In this document: one piece after another, positions 20,553-30,005 of the stretch
Position numbering within the stretch: the stretch's first letter is position 1
Layout of the letters: each line of letters opens with the position of its first letter
IMG/VR virus record: IMGVR_UViG_3300028007_000003
Span: 1-51,063 of that record
DNA: 51,063 nucleotides
Reading direction: 5' to 3' (one strand)
Origin: a virus
Position numbers and translations under genes: made by a program
The notes under the pieces: generated by a model
Seen by the model: only the letters and a program-made list of their open reading frames with translations
The model's database searches: none
Told to the model about the DNA's origin: nothing

Positions 20553-21914
20553 TTAAGCCAATACTTGTTGACGAAGCATGAATTGTGGAGCAAGAACTTC
20601 AAAACCTTGTTTTGTAGTCCAGCTACAAGTTGCGTTCATGATGTTACCATCATAAGTAGGCGCACCATTCCAAGCTAATGCACCACCATGAAGCTCGTCA
20701 ATCATTCCGTTACCGTATTTGGTTTGAGAAGGAATATAACGAACATTCATTGCGTTGTCGTAACCACCACCAACGATAGGCACTCTCTCATTGTAAGGAA
20801 TGTAGTAAAGTGATTTGTTGATAACAGTTTGTTGGAACAATACAGGTTGGTCTTGAATTGGCATTGTCATGTAGTTGAAGGTAAATCCACCATAGTTCAA
20901 CTTATCTACCATCAAGTCAACCTCACGTCCATCAATTACCAAACGTGCAGATGTTACACCAGAAGAACCTAAGTTTTTCAGGTAAGTATCAATAGTTGTA
21001 CGTGCAAGGCTGCTTCCGAACACTAATTGTTCTTTAGGCGCACGATTAGCAATCAATACTTGTACTGCGTTGTCAAGGTTTGCTTTCTGATAAGTACCTA
21101 ATGTACCGTTTACGATAGTGTTACCGTAAAGTTCATTGTACTTATGCAAACCTCTTGTAGTTTGGATATTACCACCACCATTTGAACCGTTTGTGTAAGG
21201 GTCAACTAAAAACGCATTGCTATCAGCAAACGATGTAGTTGACATATCACCCGCAATGAAAGCGGCATTGATATGACCTTTCAACAAGATTTGCTTATCA
21301 ATATGGTCTTTTACTGCAAAGTATGGTTGACCGTTGTAAGTGGTTTCTACAGTAGCTGCACTTTGAACGTCTGTAACTACTGAAATCTCACGGAAGATTT
21401 GATACTTGTTGAAGTATCTTGTCTGACCGAAACGTATATTAGTTTGGTTTACAGAGTTTTCACCTACTGCTACTGAAATGATAGAAAGTTTATCACCTAT
21501 TGTAAGGGTAATGTTTACACCTGCAACTGATTTTGCATATACAGTATCAATTCCTGACGCAGTAACTACGTTAGTTACGATGATTGGAATTTCACCTGTT
21601 GGTGCTAAAAGAATATCATCCTTACGTGTCTGACCTGATGTAGCGGCTGTCAAAGTAAAGTTTACTGATACTGTACCACTACCGTTTACTGTACCACCTG
21701 TGGTATCCAAAAGTTTGAATAAACTTTCGTTTACATAAGTGTTGTAAAAGGGTTGACCTGTTTGGATGGGCTTCTTTTTGTTACCCAAATTAAGAATATC
21801 AGTCAAGTTATCTTCATTGTAAATGTCGGTAACTGTTTTTCTGATTTCCCTTGTGTCTAAGAACGAATCCAATGAGGATACGTACTGTTTATTAATTATA
21901 CCTGTTGTTGCCAT
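20553..21914 (-). CDS. Major capsid protein (putative), 453 aa
   Basis: A 453-residue protein directly downstream of a portal gene and a scaffold-like gene, the canonical place for the major head protein. The N-terminus (MATTGIINKQYVSSLDSFLD) is followed by an arm region (NLTDILNLGNKKKPIQTGQP), a beta-rich segment with an inserted Thr/Val domain (about residues 70-150), a spine-helix-like region (VKDHIDKQILLKGHINAAF) and a C-terminal beta domain (RVPIVGGGYDNAMNVRYIPS). These fit an HK97-fold capsid protein of a Bacteroidota podovirus with an insertion domain. Strong 3' hairpins and isolation by flanking hairpins agree with high expression. The HK97 fold is inferred from position and pattern, not from a search. 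Confidence 0.8.
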   Translation of the reverse strand: MATTGIINKQYVSSLDSFLDTREIRKTVTDIYNEDNLTDILNLGNKKKPIQTGQPFYNTYVNESLFKLLDTTGGTVNGSGTVSVNFTLTAATSGQTRKDDILLAPTGEIPIIVTNVVTASGIDTVYAKSVAGVNITLTIGDKLSIISVAVGENSVNQTNIRFGQTRYFNKYQIFREISVVTDVQSAATVETTYNGQPYFAVKDHIDKQILLKGHINAAFIAGDMSTTSFADSNAFLVDPYTNGSNGGGNIQTTRGLHKYNELYGNTIVNGTLGTYQKANLDNAVQVLIANRAPKEQLVFGSSLARTTIDTYLKNLGSSGVTSARLVIDGREVDLMVDKLNYGGFTFNYMTMPIQDQPVLFQQTVINKSLYYIPYNERVPIVGGGYDNAMNVRYIPSQTKYGNGMIDELHGGALAWNGAPTYDGNIMNATCSWTTKQGFEVLAPQFMLRQQVLA

Positions 21915-21938
21915 TGTTTTAATTTTTTAATGGTTTGG

Positions 21939-23090
21939 TTAATTGCCGCCAAAAGTTGTTGACTTCGCAGCACCCCACGCATCTTTAGGTGTTTGAGGTG
22001 TAACGGTTGGCGATTGCCCGTGTGGTCTGCGAGCATTTTGACCTTCTTCAACGATGGCTTTTAGTCCCATAGATTTACCGTAGTTAAAGATGTCTTTTTC
22101 GTAGTTTGGATTGAGGGCTACTAACGCAATTTTTTGCAGTTTTGCCACATCGGGAATTAATTTGCTTTCATCTGGCTCTCCCGGATTTTCAGCAATGGCT
22201 CTTACCCAATTTTTACCAAAGGCTACTGATTGCAGCATTTCAGGATTATCTACATTAAAGTTGAACGGGGCAACACCTTCTCCTAAATTGACACTAACTC
22301 TTTTAGCTTCCAATAAGGATTTTGTTGACGGGTGTTCGTTTACAAACTTCATGTAGGCATCATATTGCTGCCTTTGTTGTTCTTCTATTTGTTTTTGTTC
22401 AAGACTTGCTTGTAACGTATTAGCCTCTTGCTGTGTCGTTACAGTTGGTATTTGAAACTTCTTTTGTTCTTCAATTCTTTGCTGCCTTAAATTATAGGCT
22501 TTTGCTTGCAATAAGATTGCTCCATCTTCTTTTTCTTGTTCGTCTGCATTGTCGTGTTGATTAAATTCTTTACTAATCAACCTTTCAATTTGTTCTGCAT
22601 TCAGATTTGGATATTGTTTCTGATATTCATTTTTAATAACATCTACATCTGAAACTTTATTCCAATCAAAGGCTTTTGCTTCAAGGTATTTATAAGGGTC
22701 ATTCCCTTGTTTTCTGTATTCAATAAATTCAATGTCAAAATCGTCCAATCCCGCCTCTTTAAGTAATTCTTTTCTGTCGGCTGTTTTAATCGCCTCTTTC
22801 CATGAAACGGCATTTGCTTTTGGCTCTGCTTCTGTTACTATTGTTTCAGTAGTTTCAGTATCGTTCCCAAAAGACGGCATTGAAAATGAAGCGACATTTT
22901 CTTCTACAACTACCGTCTCTGCGGGTGCTGCTTCGGTAGCGGCTGTTTCTTGTACTGCTTCCGTTGCAGGAGTAGGGGCTTGTTCTTGAACTTCCACTAC
23001 TGCGGGTGCTGCTGAAAATGTAGTCTTTGTAAAGACAGGTGCTTGTTGTTGCTGCTCTTGTTGTACTTCTACTGTGGCTACTTCTGACAT
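21939..23090 (-). CDS. Putative scaffolding or head assembly protein, 383 aa
   Basis: The N-terminal 130 residues are a low-complexity Glu/Gln/Ala/Val/Thr region (VEVQQEQQQQAPV, TETTETIVTEAEP). The middle is helical and strongly charged (EKEDGAILLQAKAYNLRQQ, EQKQIEEQQRQQYDAYMKF), and the C-terminus is basic and polar (ARRPHGQSPTVTPQ). A disordered acidic start plus long helices between the portal and the capsid gene is the classic profile of a scaffolding protein, which directs procapsid assembly and leaves before packaging. No protease motif is visible. The position is decisive for the call; sequence similarity is not claimed. Confidence 0.7.
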   Translation of the reverse strand: MSEVATVEVQQEQQQQAPVFTKTTFSAAPAVVEVQEQAPTPATEAVQETAATEAAPAETVVVEENVASFSMPSFGNDTETTETIVTEAEPKANAVSWKEAIKTADRKELLKEAGLDDFDIEFIEYRKQGNDPYKYLEAKAFDWNKVSDVDVIKNEYQKQYPNLNAEQIERLISKEFNQHDNADEQEKEDGAILLQAKAYNLRQQRIEEQKKFQIPTVTTQQEANTLQASLEQKQIEEQQRQQYDAYMKFVNEHPSTKSLLEAKRVSVNLGEGVAPFNFNVDNPEMLQSVAFGKNWVRAIAENPGEPDESKLIPDVAKLQKIALVALNPNYEKDIFNYGKSMGLKAIVEEGQNARRPHGQSPTVTPQTPKDAWGAAKSTTFGGN

Positions 23091-23112
23091 AAAATGTTTA
23101 TTTAATTAATAA

Positions 23113-25476
23113 TTAGGCTGCCTTTTCTTTCTTTTTATCAGATTGAATTTTAGCATTTGCCTGTATTTCCTGTGCGATGATTTTAGCTTCCCCTGTAATC
23201 TTACTTGAAAGTGCTTTAGCATCTGCTTGTACTCCTGCTTCAACTTGGTCGCTTTGTTTTTTCATTTGTTCAGTAACGTAATTCCATTGACCTTTTACGT
23301 TTTCTGCTTCTATTTGAACTTGACCTTGCAACATGATTGTTTGCTGTTTTGCTTGTTCGATTGCAAGTGCCATTTGTGTTTGACCTTGATTGTTTTCCTG
23401 AATTTTCTGCATTTCAAACAATCTCATTTCTTCCTTACGCTTCTTAATTCTATACGCAAGAAGCATATCCGCTTGCTTCAAATTCCTGCAAGACATTATC
23501 AGTATCTTATCTTGCGGTTCAATCAATCCTTGATATTCTTTGGCGGTCAAACTTTGCCAAAACATTTGTCTTTCTTCTTCTGTCGGGCTATCTTCTAAAA
23601 AGATACCAAACTCATGTATTGAAATATTAGGATTAATTTCTAAGAATGAAACTGTTTCAGAACCCAACGCTTTTCTATACCCTGCTACCTTACCTAATTT
23701 TACTGCTATTTGAACCTTTGCTATAATAGCATCTGCAAGACTTGTCATTTGTCTTTTATCTGCGTTCATTAAAAGATAGAGAGCATTGTTTGTGCTTTCC
23801 ATCATTCCAGCATTAGTAGAATTTAAGTTTCTTGGGTTAATAGTGCTACCGTCTGTTACTTCATTAAGACCTGAAATTTGACGCATCATGTCAATGATGG
23901 TAGCTAATTCATTTCTTAATTCCACAAAGGCTTGCAACTGACCGCTTGGCTCAATGCTAACGGGTTTGTAGTTTGGATTTCTGCTTAACAAATCGGTGCT
24001 TCTATACGGAGCAACAAAATTGCTTAAAATGAAGTCCATTATTTCCGCAGGGTCTTGTGCCTTACCACCCTTTCCGAAACTTACTGATTCCAATGCGTTA
24101 AAGTCCACATTCATAATGTATGGAACTAACTTATTGGCAAGGTTTTGCATACGCAACCAAATAAGACAACCTTGATCTGCAAGTGGAATAAGCCTTTCAG
24201 TAATACCCGTCCACTGCATACGGTAAAAATTCCATGCGTATAGCTGAATATCTAATGAAGTATCCCACCAATTTGACGGTTTACGAACCATGTTTTCAGA
24301 TAGTCCATAATTGTAGATGAAGTCGGTATTTACTACCCACATACATTTGTAAACAACCGCTTTGGTTATTTTACTAAATTTAGGTTCTGCCGCACCCGTT
24401 TCGCCCGTTTCCGTCATTGGCTGCTCGTACTGTTCTTCCAAAGTTCCTGCGGGACTTACTGCCATGTTTTTGAACTTTGTCTTATTGAATCTTATGTTAC
24501 CCCTGCCATCTACTTCTTCTTTGTAAAATGTAGTATTCCAATTCTTAAATTTAAAGTCTAAAACAAGGACTTTAAATCTATTGTAGTATGATGAAAGGTC
24601 GGCTGTGCCGTCCCATGCAAAGTATGGTTGGTTTCCGTATTTACCTGCAACTGTTTTAATAATTGTATCTAACTGTTCTCTTGTGAAATAAGGCACTAAA
24701 TCTCCTACATATATTTCTCTGAAATAACCCCAATGTGTTAAGTCTGAAAAGTCGTTTTTAGTACAATAGGAAAGGAGTAGCATTTCGGGGTCTAATTCCT
24801 CTACTTTTACCATCCCGTTTTCATCAATATATTCAGTATAACCCCCTATTCCGTAATCAAAGTTATATTCGTTTGTCCTTTTTCTTCTTTCGTCAATATC
24901 GTTCTGCTGCATTATTAGGTCAATAGCGGATTCCGCTTCCATACTCATAACGTGCTTATAGCTGTATGGTGCTTCCATTTCTAAAGCATCCATATCTTGC
25001 GGCTCGTTAGGTTCGGGCATTAAAAGTGGATTATCGGCTAATTCAGAACCCATTTCTTTTGCTTTTTGACGCATAAGGATTTTCACCTTCATTTTATCAA
25101 AAAACAAATCTTCTTCACTTTTAGCCAATGCGTCCACTGCGGATGCTTGTATATCGTAACGTCTTTGAACTAACTTAGAGATAGCTATTTCTCTGTATTT
25201 ACAGAGCAATGCAAGGGGATTCCAGTCACTTGTTAGCCAACTATTATCGGTTTGCTCATCGGGTAGTAGTAATTTTTTGTACTTCTGAATGGATTGTTTA
25301 CCCATTGCGTACATCTTAATTTCTGCCATTTTAGCCCTGAAAGCATTAACAGGATTCATCGGGGCGTACCCTCTGCCATCATAGTAAGCGGCTTTACAGT
25401 ATTGTAAAATCCACTTCTCGTTTTTTAGGCGTGGGTCTACGTTACTGTCGGGGTAAGTAAATGAATTGCCGTCCAA
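23113..25476 (-). CDS. Portal protein, 787 aa
   Basis: A 787-residue portal of the large type found in Bacteroidota podoviruses. The N-terminal part has NAFRAKMAEIKMYAMGKQSI and YREIAISKLVQRRYDI, typical of the clip/wing region. The central portion contains YSYKHVMSMEAESAIDLIMQ and GIGGYTEYIDENGMVKVEEL, where portals make a stem helix and beta stretch. The C-terminal 130 residues are a long Gln-rich coiled coil (QMALAIEQAKQQTIMLQGQ) that would form the barrel inside the capsid. It forms the dodecameric DNA channel at the capsid vertex and docks the terminase. It is 22 nt upstream of the scaffold-like gene. A 112-nt AT-rich gap with direct repeats separates it from the glycan cassette, so a promoter probably lies there. 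Confidence 0.88.
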   Translation of the reverse strand: MDGNSFTYPDSNVDPRLKNEKWILQYCKAAYYDGRGYAPMNPVNAFRAKMAEIKMYAMGKQSIQKYKKLLLPDEQTDNSWLTSDWNPLALLCKYREIAISKLVQRRYDIQASAVDALAKSEEDLFFDKMKVKILMRQKAKEMGSELADNPLLMPEPNEPQDMDALEMEAPYSYKHVMSMEAESAIDLIMQQNDIDERRKRTNEYNFDYGIGGYTEYIDENGMVKVEELDPEMLLLSYCTKNDFSDLTHWGYFREIYVGDLVPYFTREQLDTIIKTVAGKYGNQPYFAWDGTADLSSYYNRFKVLVLDFKFKNWNTTFYKEEVDGRGNIRFNKTKFKNMAVSPAGTLEEQYEQPMTETGETGAAEPKFSKITKAVVYKCMWVVNTDFIYNYGLSENMVRKPSNWWDTSLDIQLYAWNFYRMQWTGITERLIPLADQGCLIWLRMQNLANKLVPYIMNVDFNALESVSFGKGGKAQDPAEIMDFILSNFVAPYRSTDLLSRNPNYKPVSIEPSGQLQAFVELRNELATIIDMMRQISGLNEVTDGSTINPRNLNSTNAGMMESTNNALYLLMNADKRQMTSLADAIIAKVQIAVKLGKVAGYRKALGSETVSFLEINPNISIHEFGIFLEDSPTEEERQMFWQSLTAKEYQGLIEPQDKILIMSCRNLKQADMLLAYRIKKRKEEMRLFEMQKIQENNQGQTQMALAIEQAKQQTIMLQGQVQIEAENVKGQWNYVTEQMKKQSDQVEAGVQADAKALSSKITGEAKIIAQEIQANAKIQSDKKKEKAA

Positions 25477-25588
25477 TGGAATATGTTTTTAGATGATATT
25501 TTAAGCGAAAATTAATATCAAACCAAAAATAATTAAAATATGCTTAAATTTCAAAAAATATTTTAAGCATAAATTAATAAAAAATGGG
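25477..25588 (-). promoter_or_regulatory. AT-rich intergenic region with 22-nt repeats, likely promoter of the head module
   Basis: The gap between the glycan cassette and the portal gene contains two 22-nt direct repeats (25496-25517 and 25558-25579; ATATTTTAAGC then AAATTAATA, 20 of 22 identical). An inverted half copy (ATGCTTAAA, about 25540-25548) between them can pair with the second. A similar AATTAAAAATAGCTTAAAATAT occurs before the 173-aa virion gene (19530-19551). Repeated motifs at operon starts suggest phage promoters or operator sites. Confidence 0.5.
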
Positions 25589-26155
25589 TCAAAAACCGTT
25601 AAATAGTTCCCTACCCTGTAAAAGACTATCATAATTCATGTCGCACATGGCATTTTGGGAGTAACCGTTGTGCTGAATAGCGGCAAATGGATAGCATACA
25701 TGAAAGTCCCCTAATCCACCTAATACCCTGTCAATATGTTCATCTGCGGGTACGGACAGGAACTTATCATAAAATTTAGAATGTACTATGTATAGGTGAA
25801 GTCCACTAAAACTTTTTACTTTACCATCTACTATATCTCCTAAGTAAATCCCTGAAAGATAAAGGTCAAATGACTGTGGTTTATTTTTTAAAAAGTATTG
25901 GAAAGAATCGGGGTGTGTAAATCTCACATCATCTTCGGCTATAATTATTTCGTCAAGTTTATGGTCTGTGGCATATTGAACGCAATTTTTATGGGCTTTG
26001 TTTATCCCATGCTTTACCCCCATCACATCATGTACGGAAGGCATTAATTCAAAATCATAGATACCCTGCTTTGATAATTCATTCATCAATAAATTAAACC
26101 TATCTTCTCTTTCAAAGTTATGAATGATTAGCAATTTCATTTTGCATATTTTCAA
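25589..26155 (-). CDS. Putative glycosyltransferase, GT25-like, 188 aa
   Basis: A short GT-A-type protein. LLIIHNFEREDRFNLLMNEL matches the start of GT25 (LPS-type) enzymes, and EIIIAEDDVRF supplies the acidic EDD metal/nucleotide-binding motif (about residues 92-96). HLYIVHSKFYDKFLS and the DEHIDRVLG segment resemble the acceptor side of these enzymes. Starts at 26155 or, preferably, at the ATG at 26140 (MKLLIIHN). At 183-188 residues it is somewhat short for GT25. It is the last gene of the carbohydrate cassette, 112 nt ahead of the portal gene. The sugar and acceptor are unknown. A second GT25-like enzyme lies at the other end of the cassette (33167-33781). Confidence 0.65.
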   Translation of the reverse strand: MKICKMKLLIIHNFEREDRFNLLMNELSKQGIYDFELMPSVHDVMGVKHGINKAHKNCVQYATDHKLDEIIIAEDDVRFTHPDSFQYFLKNKPQSFDLYLSGIYLGDIVDGKVKSFSGLHLYIVHSKFYDKFLSVPADEHIDRVLGGLGDFHVCYPFAAIQHNGYSQNAMCDMNYDSLLQGRELFNGF

Positions 26156-26199
26156 GATATTTTAAAGGTTACCTTTTTTTATAAGTAGCTTGTCCATGA

Positions 26200-27000
26200 T
26201 TAAAGATATGTTAGTATTTTTTTATAACAACCCTCGTATGTATAAAAGTCATTGTAAATTGAACTTAAACAGTCTTGTTTGTTTATTATACACATCGGGT
26301 CTATGTTTGTTAAAATAAGGTCAATATAGTCTGATTCCGAACTATTTATGATAACACCAAAATCATTGAAATTCAAATCAAACGGATTCACAAATTCATC
26401 TGTTATTACAACAGGAATAGACCCAAACTGCATACTTTCTGCAACTCTAAAAGAATTTTTTCCGTAGCCCCTAAAGCATAATGTAAAAGTTGACTTGCTT
26501 ATTATTCTGCAATAACTTTCTATATCATGATTATTAAATGAAACATAATAATTTGAATTATTAATTAATTTTAATGCACTATTACGTATTGGATGTGTTT
26601 TATTACCTATAAAATTAGCAATGTAATCATTTGAATGCTTAAATTTAAACGGATGCGGTTGGCACATTAACGGGATGCCTATTCCATCATTCGTACTCAT
26701 GTTAAATTGCAGCACATCTAAATCTTTAAAATCTACTCCAACAGAATCATCGTATTGACTAATTGTAAAATATTTTTTACTTCTTGGCAATGAATCGATA
26801 AATTTTTGAAGTTTACTCATAGCGACAATATCATTGCCATAATCATTATTTACTTGATAAGCACACCAATAAACACCTAAATATTCCCTTTCTCTTTCTT
26901 CATTATATCTTTCTCCAAACCACCTTTCATATTCAATGAAATTGTTTGGTGGATAAACTGTATTAATTACAGGTTTAAATTCTTGTGGTACTTGTATCAT
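26200..27000 (-). CDS. Putative GT47/exostosin-like glycosyltransferase, 266 aa
   Basis: The C-terminal half contains FRGYGKNSFRVAESMQFGSI followed by PVVITDEFVNPF, the signature of the exostosin (GT47) fold: the basic/Gly loop and Arg bind the nucleotide sugar, and the SIPVVI strand and acidic residue follow. Upstream parts (YWCAYQVNNDYGNDIVAMSK) are specific and unassigned. GT47 enzymes are GT-B inverting transferases, often for xylose, galactose, glucuronate or fucose-like acceptors. It overlaps the preceding methyltransferase gene by ATGA (26997-27000), showing co-translation. The exact donor cannot be read from the sequence. Confidence 0.75.
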   Translation of the reverse strand: MIQVPQEFKPVINTVYPPNNFIEYERWFGERYNEEREREYLGVYWCAYQVNNDYGNDIVAMSKLQKFIDSLPRSKKYFTISQYDDSVGVDFKDLDVLQFNMSTNDGIGIPLMCQPHPFKFKHSNDYIANFIGNKTHPIRNSALKLINNSNYYVSFNNHDIESYCRIISKSTFTLCFRGYGKNSFRVAESMQFGSIPVVITDEFVNPFDLNFNDFGVIINSSESDYIDLILTNIDPMCIINKQDCLSSIYNDFYTYEGCYKKILTYL

Positions 27001-27650
27001 ATATTGGTAAATCTTTTATAGAGTGCATCAGTCCAACTATCTCCCACCCAAAATCCTGTTTCTACTCTTTCAAAACCACGTAGCAGCATAAAATAATCAA
27101 AGTCGTCAATAGTCATGCAACCTATGTAAGTTTGTACCTTATTCACTTCTGCAAGAACGTAATCAAACTGTTTAATATAATTCCCCATCCCTTCAATTAC
27201 CAATGCCTCTACGCCCTGCAAATCAGCGTTTAAAAAGTTTAATCCTTCTATGTTTATTTCTCCATTATTTACTAATGTATCAATTCTATTTGTTTTCATT
27301 TTTACAGAATTGATATAATGCACTTCTGGGTGTATCTGTTTGTGTATGCCTAATTCAAGCATTGATGAACTTTGGCTTTCGTTGTTAGAGATATTAAATG
27401 TAACTTCTTCTCCATCAACATTACTTAAACAATAGTTGTACACATATTGGTTATGGTAATCTTCAAGATTTTTCTTTGCTTGTTCATATACTTCTTTTAT
27501 TGCTTCTATCCACACTACTCTGCCGCAACCTAATTCAAGGTATTCTTTTCTTTCTTGACAAAAACTGCTCCCTAAATGCAGCACCCCTTTTATTTTAAGA
27601 TTATGATTAACAATCAAATCTCTAAATGGCATCATCATAATTAATCCCAA
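26997..27650 (-). CDS. FkbM-family methyltransferase, 217 aa
   Basis: A SAM-dependent methyltransferase of the FkbM type. KGVLHLGSSFCQERKEYLEL has the SAM-binding loop (LGS variant), VVWIEAIKEVYEQAKKNL is the acidic strand II region, and NYCLSNVDGEEVTF with the MKTNRIDTLV segment gives the FkbM-specific part. FLNADLQGVEALVIEGM matches the KIDVQGxE motif, with Asn replacing the usual Lys/Ile. FkbM enzymes O-methylate hydroxyls, often on sugars. A possible later start is M5-M7 (27638-27632), after the previous gene's stop. It forms a tandem pair with the FkbM gene upstream and is coupled to the GT47 gene. Confidence 0.8.
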   Translation of the reverse strand: MGLIMMMPFRDLIVNHNLKIKGVLHLGSSFCQERKEYLELGCGRVVWIEAIKEVYEQAKKNLEDYHNQYVYNYCLSNVDGEEVTFNISNNESQSSSMLELGIHKQIHPEVHYINSVKMKTNRIDTLVNNGEINIEGLNFLNADLQGVEALVIEGMGNYIKQFDYVLAEVNKVQTYIGCMTIDDFDYFMLLRGFERVETGFWVGDSWTDALYKRFTNI

Positions 27651-28249
27651 TTTTCAATGTTAATATTTAGGTTTGCGTATGCGTTTATTAGTTTATCTCT
27701 TTCTGCTCTCATTTTATCGTTATGTGCGTGAAATTCAACAAATAATCTTTTTATTTTATGAAGATGCTTAGCTTTAATGTTATTTAATATAGCGTATTCA
27801 GACCCTTCGCAATCCATTTTTATATAGTACTCATCTGCATTACCTACATTGTCAAGAAATGAATTAATACCTATTACTTCTACTACATATTTATTGTAGG
27901 ATGGATTTTCTTGATTAACAGAGCCAATACTATCAGTGATAAATTGAATACCCATAGTTGTTGCAGCACTATCCCCTGCCATATCATCCCTTGTTAGCAA
28001 TGTAGCTATATCGGTTTTACCACCAACCGCACCCCTAAAAAATATTGTTTTACTATCTTCTTTTATGTGCTTGTCTATATACTCGTAACATTCGGGATTT
28101 GGTTCTGAAAACAATCTTAACCAAGCATTATCAATACCAAGTATATCTATCATTCTATAATAGCCACCTAATGAATTAGTACCTATGTCTATGTATGCTT
28201 TCAAACTCTTTCGCTTTGGTTTTTTAAATTCACTTGCTGTTCTACCCAT
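27641..28249 (-). CDS. FkbM-family methyltransferase, 202 aa
   Basis: The second FkbM-type enzyme. LKAYIDIGTNSLGGYYRMID carries the SAM-binding DIGTN loop (about residues 20-24), and LFSEPNPECYEYIDKHI is the strand II region with acidic Glu. EYYIKMDCEGSEYAILNNI is an excellent match to the conserved I-K-D/M-D-x-E-G-x-E motif. It probably O-methylates a sugar. It starts within the last 49 nt of the epimerase gene, so the two are read in different frames and are translationally linked. It is more canonical than its neighbour at 26997-27650, suggesting divergence of the pair in substrate rather than simple duplication. Confidence 0.85.
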   Translation of the reverse strand: MGRTASEFKKPKRKSLKAYIDIGTNSLGGYYRMIDILGIDNAWLRLFSEPNPECYEYIDKHIKEDSKTIFFRGAVGGKTDIATLLTRDDMAGDSAATTMGIQFITDSIGSVNQENPSYNKYVVEVIGINSFLDNVGNADEYYIKMDCEGSEYAILNNIKAKHLHKIKRLFVEFHAHNDKMRAERDKLINAYANLNINIENWD

Positions 28250-29250
28250 TTATACAATTTCTCCATCCCTTCTTTAAGTGGACGTGAAGGCTTCCATCCT
28301 AAAACTTGTTCGCATAAAGTATTATCTGAATTACGCCCTTTTACACCTATTGCATTTGATGGTACGTTTTTGATGGTTAAGTTCTTACCTGAAATATCAA
28401 TAACCATTTTTGCTAAATCATTAATCGAAATCATATAATCAGACCCTATATTAACAGGGTAATAATAATCACTATCCATTAGCTTTAAAACACCGTCAAT
28501 AGCTTCATCTACATAAATAAAACTTCTTGTCTGTTCTCCCGTACCCCATATTTCAACTTCCCCGCCATTCCTCGCTTCACAAACCTTTCTTGTAATTGCC
28601 GCAGGGAATTTCTCTTTACCGTTATCCCAACTTCCTTCAACTCCGAACACGTTGTGAAATCTACACATTCTTACATTTAGCCCTTTATTTCTTCTAAATG
28701 CTTGATATATTCTTTCAGAGGTTAATTTGCCAAAACCGTAGTCTGAATCGGGGTTGGCAGGGTAATCGTCCCTGAATTCTCTTAGCCCAATATTATTTGG
28801 ATCTTGTTGAACATCTGCATTATAACAACAAGCAGACCCACTCCAAAATACTTTAATACCTAATTCAGATGCCAACTTTGCACAATTCAAATCTATCATT
28901 AGTGAATTATAAAGTATTTCATCGTCAAACTCGCCAGTAAAAATCACGCCAGCACCGCCCATCCAACTTGATAAAACATACAATTCGTCAATAGGATTCC
29001 CGTCTTTTAGTAAATTTTTATAAACAACATCTTTGTATCTTAAATCTCCTATTACATAATCATCGGTATAATCAATAGAGCCAAATTGATACTCGTTAAT
29101 ATCAACTGTTCTTACCCAATGACCCATGCTTTTCAATCTTCTTGCTAAATGATGCCCTATAAACCCATTTCCGCCAAAAACAACAATTTTTTTAAGATTT
29201 TCAGTTACTACTACATCATCATCCGTAAAATGTCCTATTAACATTCCCAT
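28201..29250 (-). CDS. GDP-mannose 3,5-epimerase-like NAD-dependent epimerase, 349 aa
   Basis: An extended short-chain dehydrogenase/reductase. VVFGGNGFIGHHLARRL (residues 23-39) is the NAD-binding GGxGFIG motif. YGFGK (171-175) is the catalytic YxxxK. SACCY (139-143) and NGKEKFPAA (210-218) carry the Cys and Lys used as acid/base by plant GDP-mannose 3,5-epimerase (Arabidopsis Cys145 and Lys217 by alignment: here about Cys141 and Lys214). The line RFHNVFG, the TRSFIYVDEAIDGVLKL segment and VKGRNSDNTL are also typical of this enzyme and not of UDP-sugar epimerases. It converts GDP-D-mannose to GDP-L-galactose (and some GDP-L-gulose), supplying an activated sugar to neighbouring transferases. 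At about 350 residues, length is normal. It overlaps the next gene by 49 nt. Confidence 0.88.
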   Translation of the reverse strand: MGMLIGHFTDDDVVVTENLKKIVVFGGNGFIGHHLARRLKSMGHWVRTVDINEYQFGSIDYTDDYVIGDLRYKDVVYKNLLKDGNPIDELYVLSSWMGGAGVIFTGEFDDEILYNSLMIDLNCAKLASELGIKVFWSGSACCYNADVQQDPNNIGLREFRDDYPANPDSDYGFGKLTSERIYQAFRRNKGLNVRMCRFHNVFGVEGSWDNGKEKFPAAITRKVCEARNGGEVEIWGTGEQTRSFIYVDEAIDGVLKLMDSDYYYPVNIGSDYMISINDLAKMVIDISGKNLTIKNVPSNAIGVKGRNSDNTLCEQVLGWKPSRPLKEGMEKLYKWVEQQVNLKNQSERV

Positions 29251-29312
29251 ATTATTTATTTTTTGGTTTTATATAAAATAGATACTTGTATGTCATAAAC
29301 AAATTTTGTTAC

Positions 29313-30005
29313 TTATTGGGATATGTTAATATAATTATTATAGTATAGTTCTAATAAGTTACTTGTCTTTATTTTATCGTGTGTATTAATAAAATCAATA
29401 CACCTATCTAAAGTAAACTCGTCTATATAATATCCATCATTAACACTTTTCCTGCTTTTTCTATCTGGTCTCATATAAGCGGCAACGGTACTCCAATCCA
29501 TATTTAGTATTCTGCCAATCTCGGAATATGTTTTTCCTTCTAATTTATATTTTTCTATTATTGGTCTGTACGTCATCCACCTTTCATTCCAATATTTGCC
29601 TTTCATTTTTGGGTCTCTAAAAGAGATGTTTCCTGTTCTTGCGGAGTATGGTATGTATGCAACAAACCTTGTATCTAAGCACACTAAAGCAAACATATCT
29701 ACATCATTTTCTGAATAACAGCTTTTTAGACCATTCCCCTTATCTTTTATATTAAACTTATAGCAAGGAGTTTGCGCTAAAATATTTTTTATTTTTGATG
29801 GATTTCTATTTAAGGACGGTTTTGTAGTTGTTTTCACTTGAACTTTCAATAATGATTTTCCATTATTCATTACAACATCAAAAGAACTATTGTGGTCTGG
29901 CACTATAAATGCGTCATACCCATTCATTAGTAAATCAGCTACGACCAAGTGTTCTCCTATTTTGCCAAATTTAATTGCATCTTTTATACAAAAATCTTTA
30001 ATCAT
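29313..30005 (-). CDS. Putative PD-(D/E)XK homing endonuclease with C-terminal HTH, 230 aa
   Basis: KIGEHLVVADLLMNGYDAFI, then SSFDVVMNN and LLKVQVKTTTKP give the Glu, Asp and Gln-x-Lys residues of a PD-(D/E)XK nuclease core (about residues 15-70), like the group I intron endonuclease I-Ssp6803I and its relatives. A C-terminal segment (KLEGKTYSEIGRILNMDWSTVAAYM) is a helix-turn-helix that would recognise the site. The start at 30005 (MIKDFCIKDA) is preferred over 30023 because it overlaps the preceding mini-gene's stop (ATGATTAA). It interrupts the carbohydrate cassette and probably spreads as a selfish gene. Confidence 0.7.
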   Translation of the reverse strand: MIKDFCIKDAIKFGKIGEHLVVADLLMNGYDAFIVPDHNSSFDVVMNNGKSLLKVQVKTTTKPSLNRNPSKIKNILAQTPCYKFNIKDKGNGLKSCYSENDVDMFALVCLDTRFVAYIPYSARTGNISFRDPKMKGKYWNERWMTYRPIIEKYKLEGKTYSEIGRILNMDWSTVAAYMRPDRKSRKSVNDGYYIDEFTLDRCIDFINTHDKIKTSNLLELYYNNYINISQ

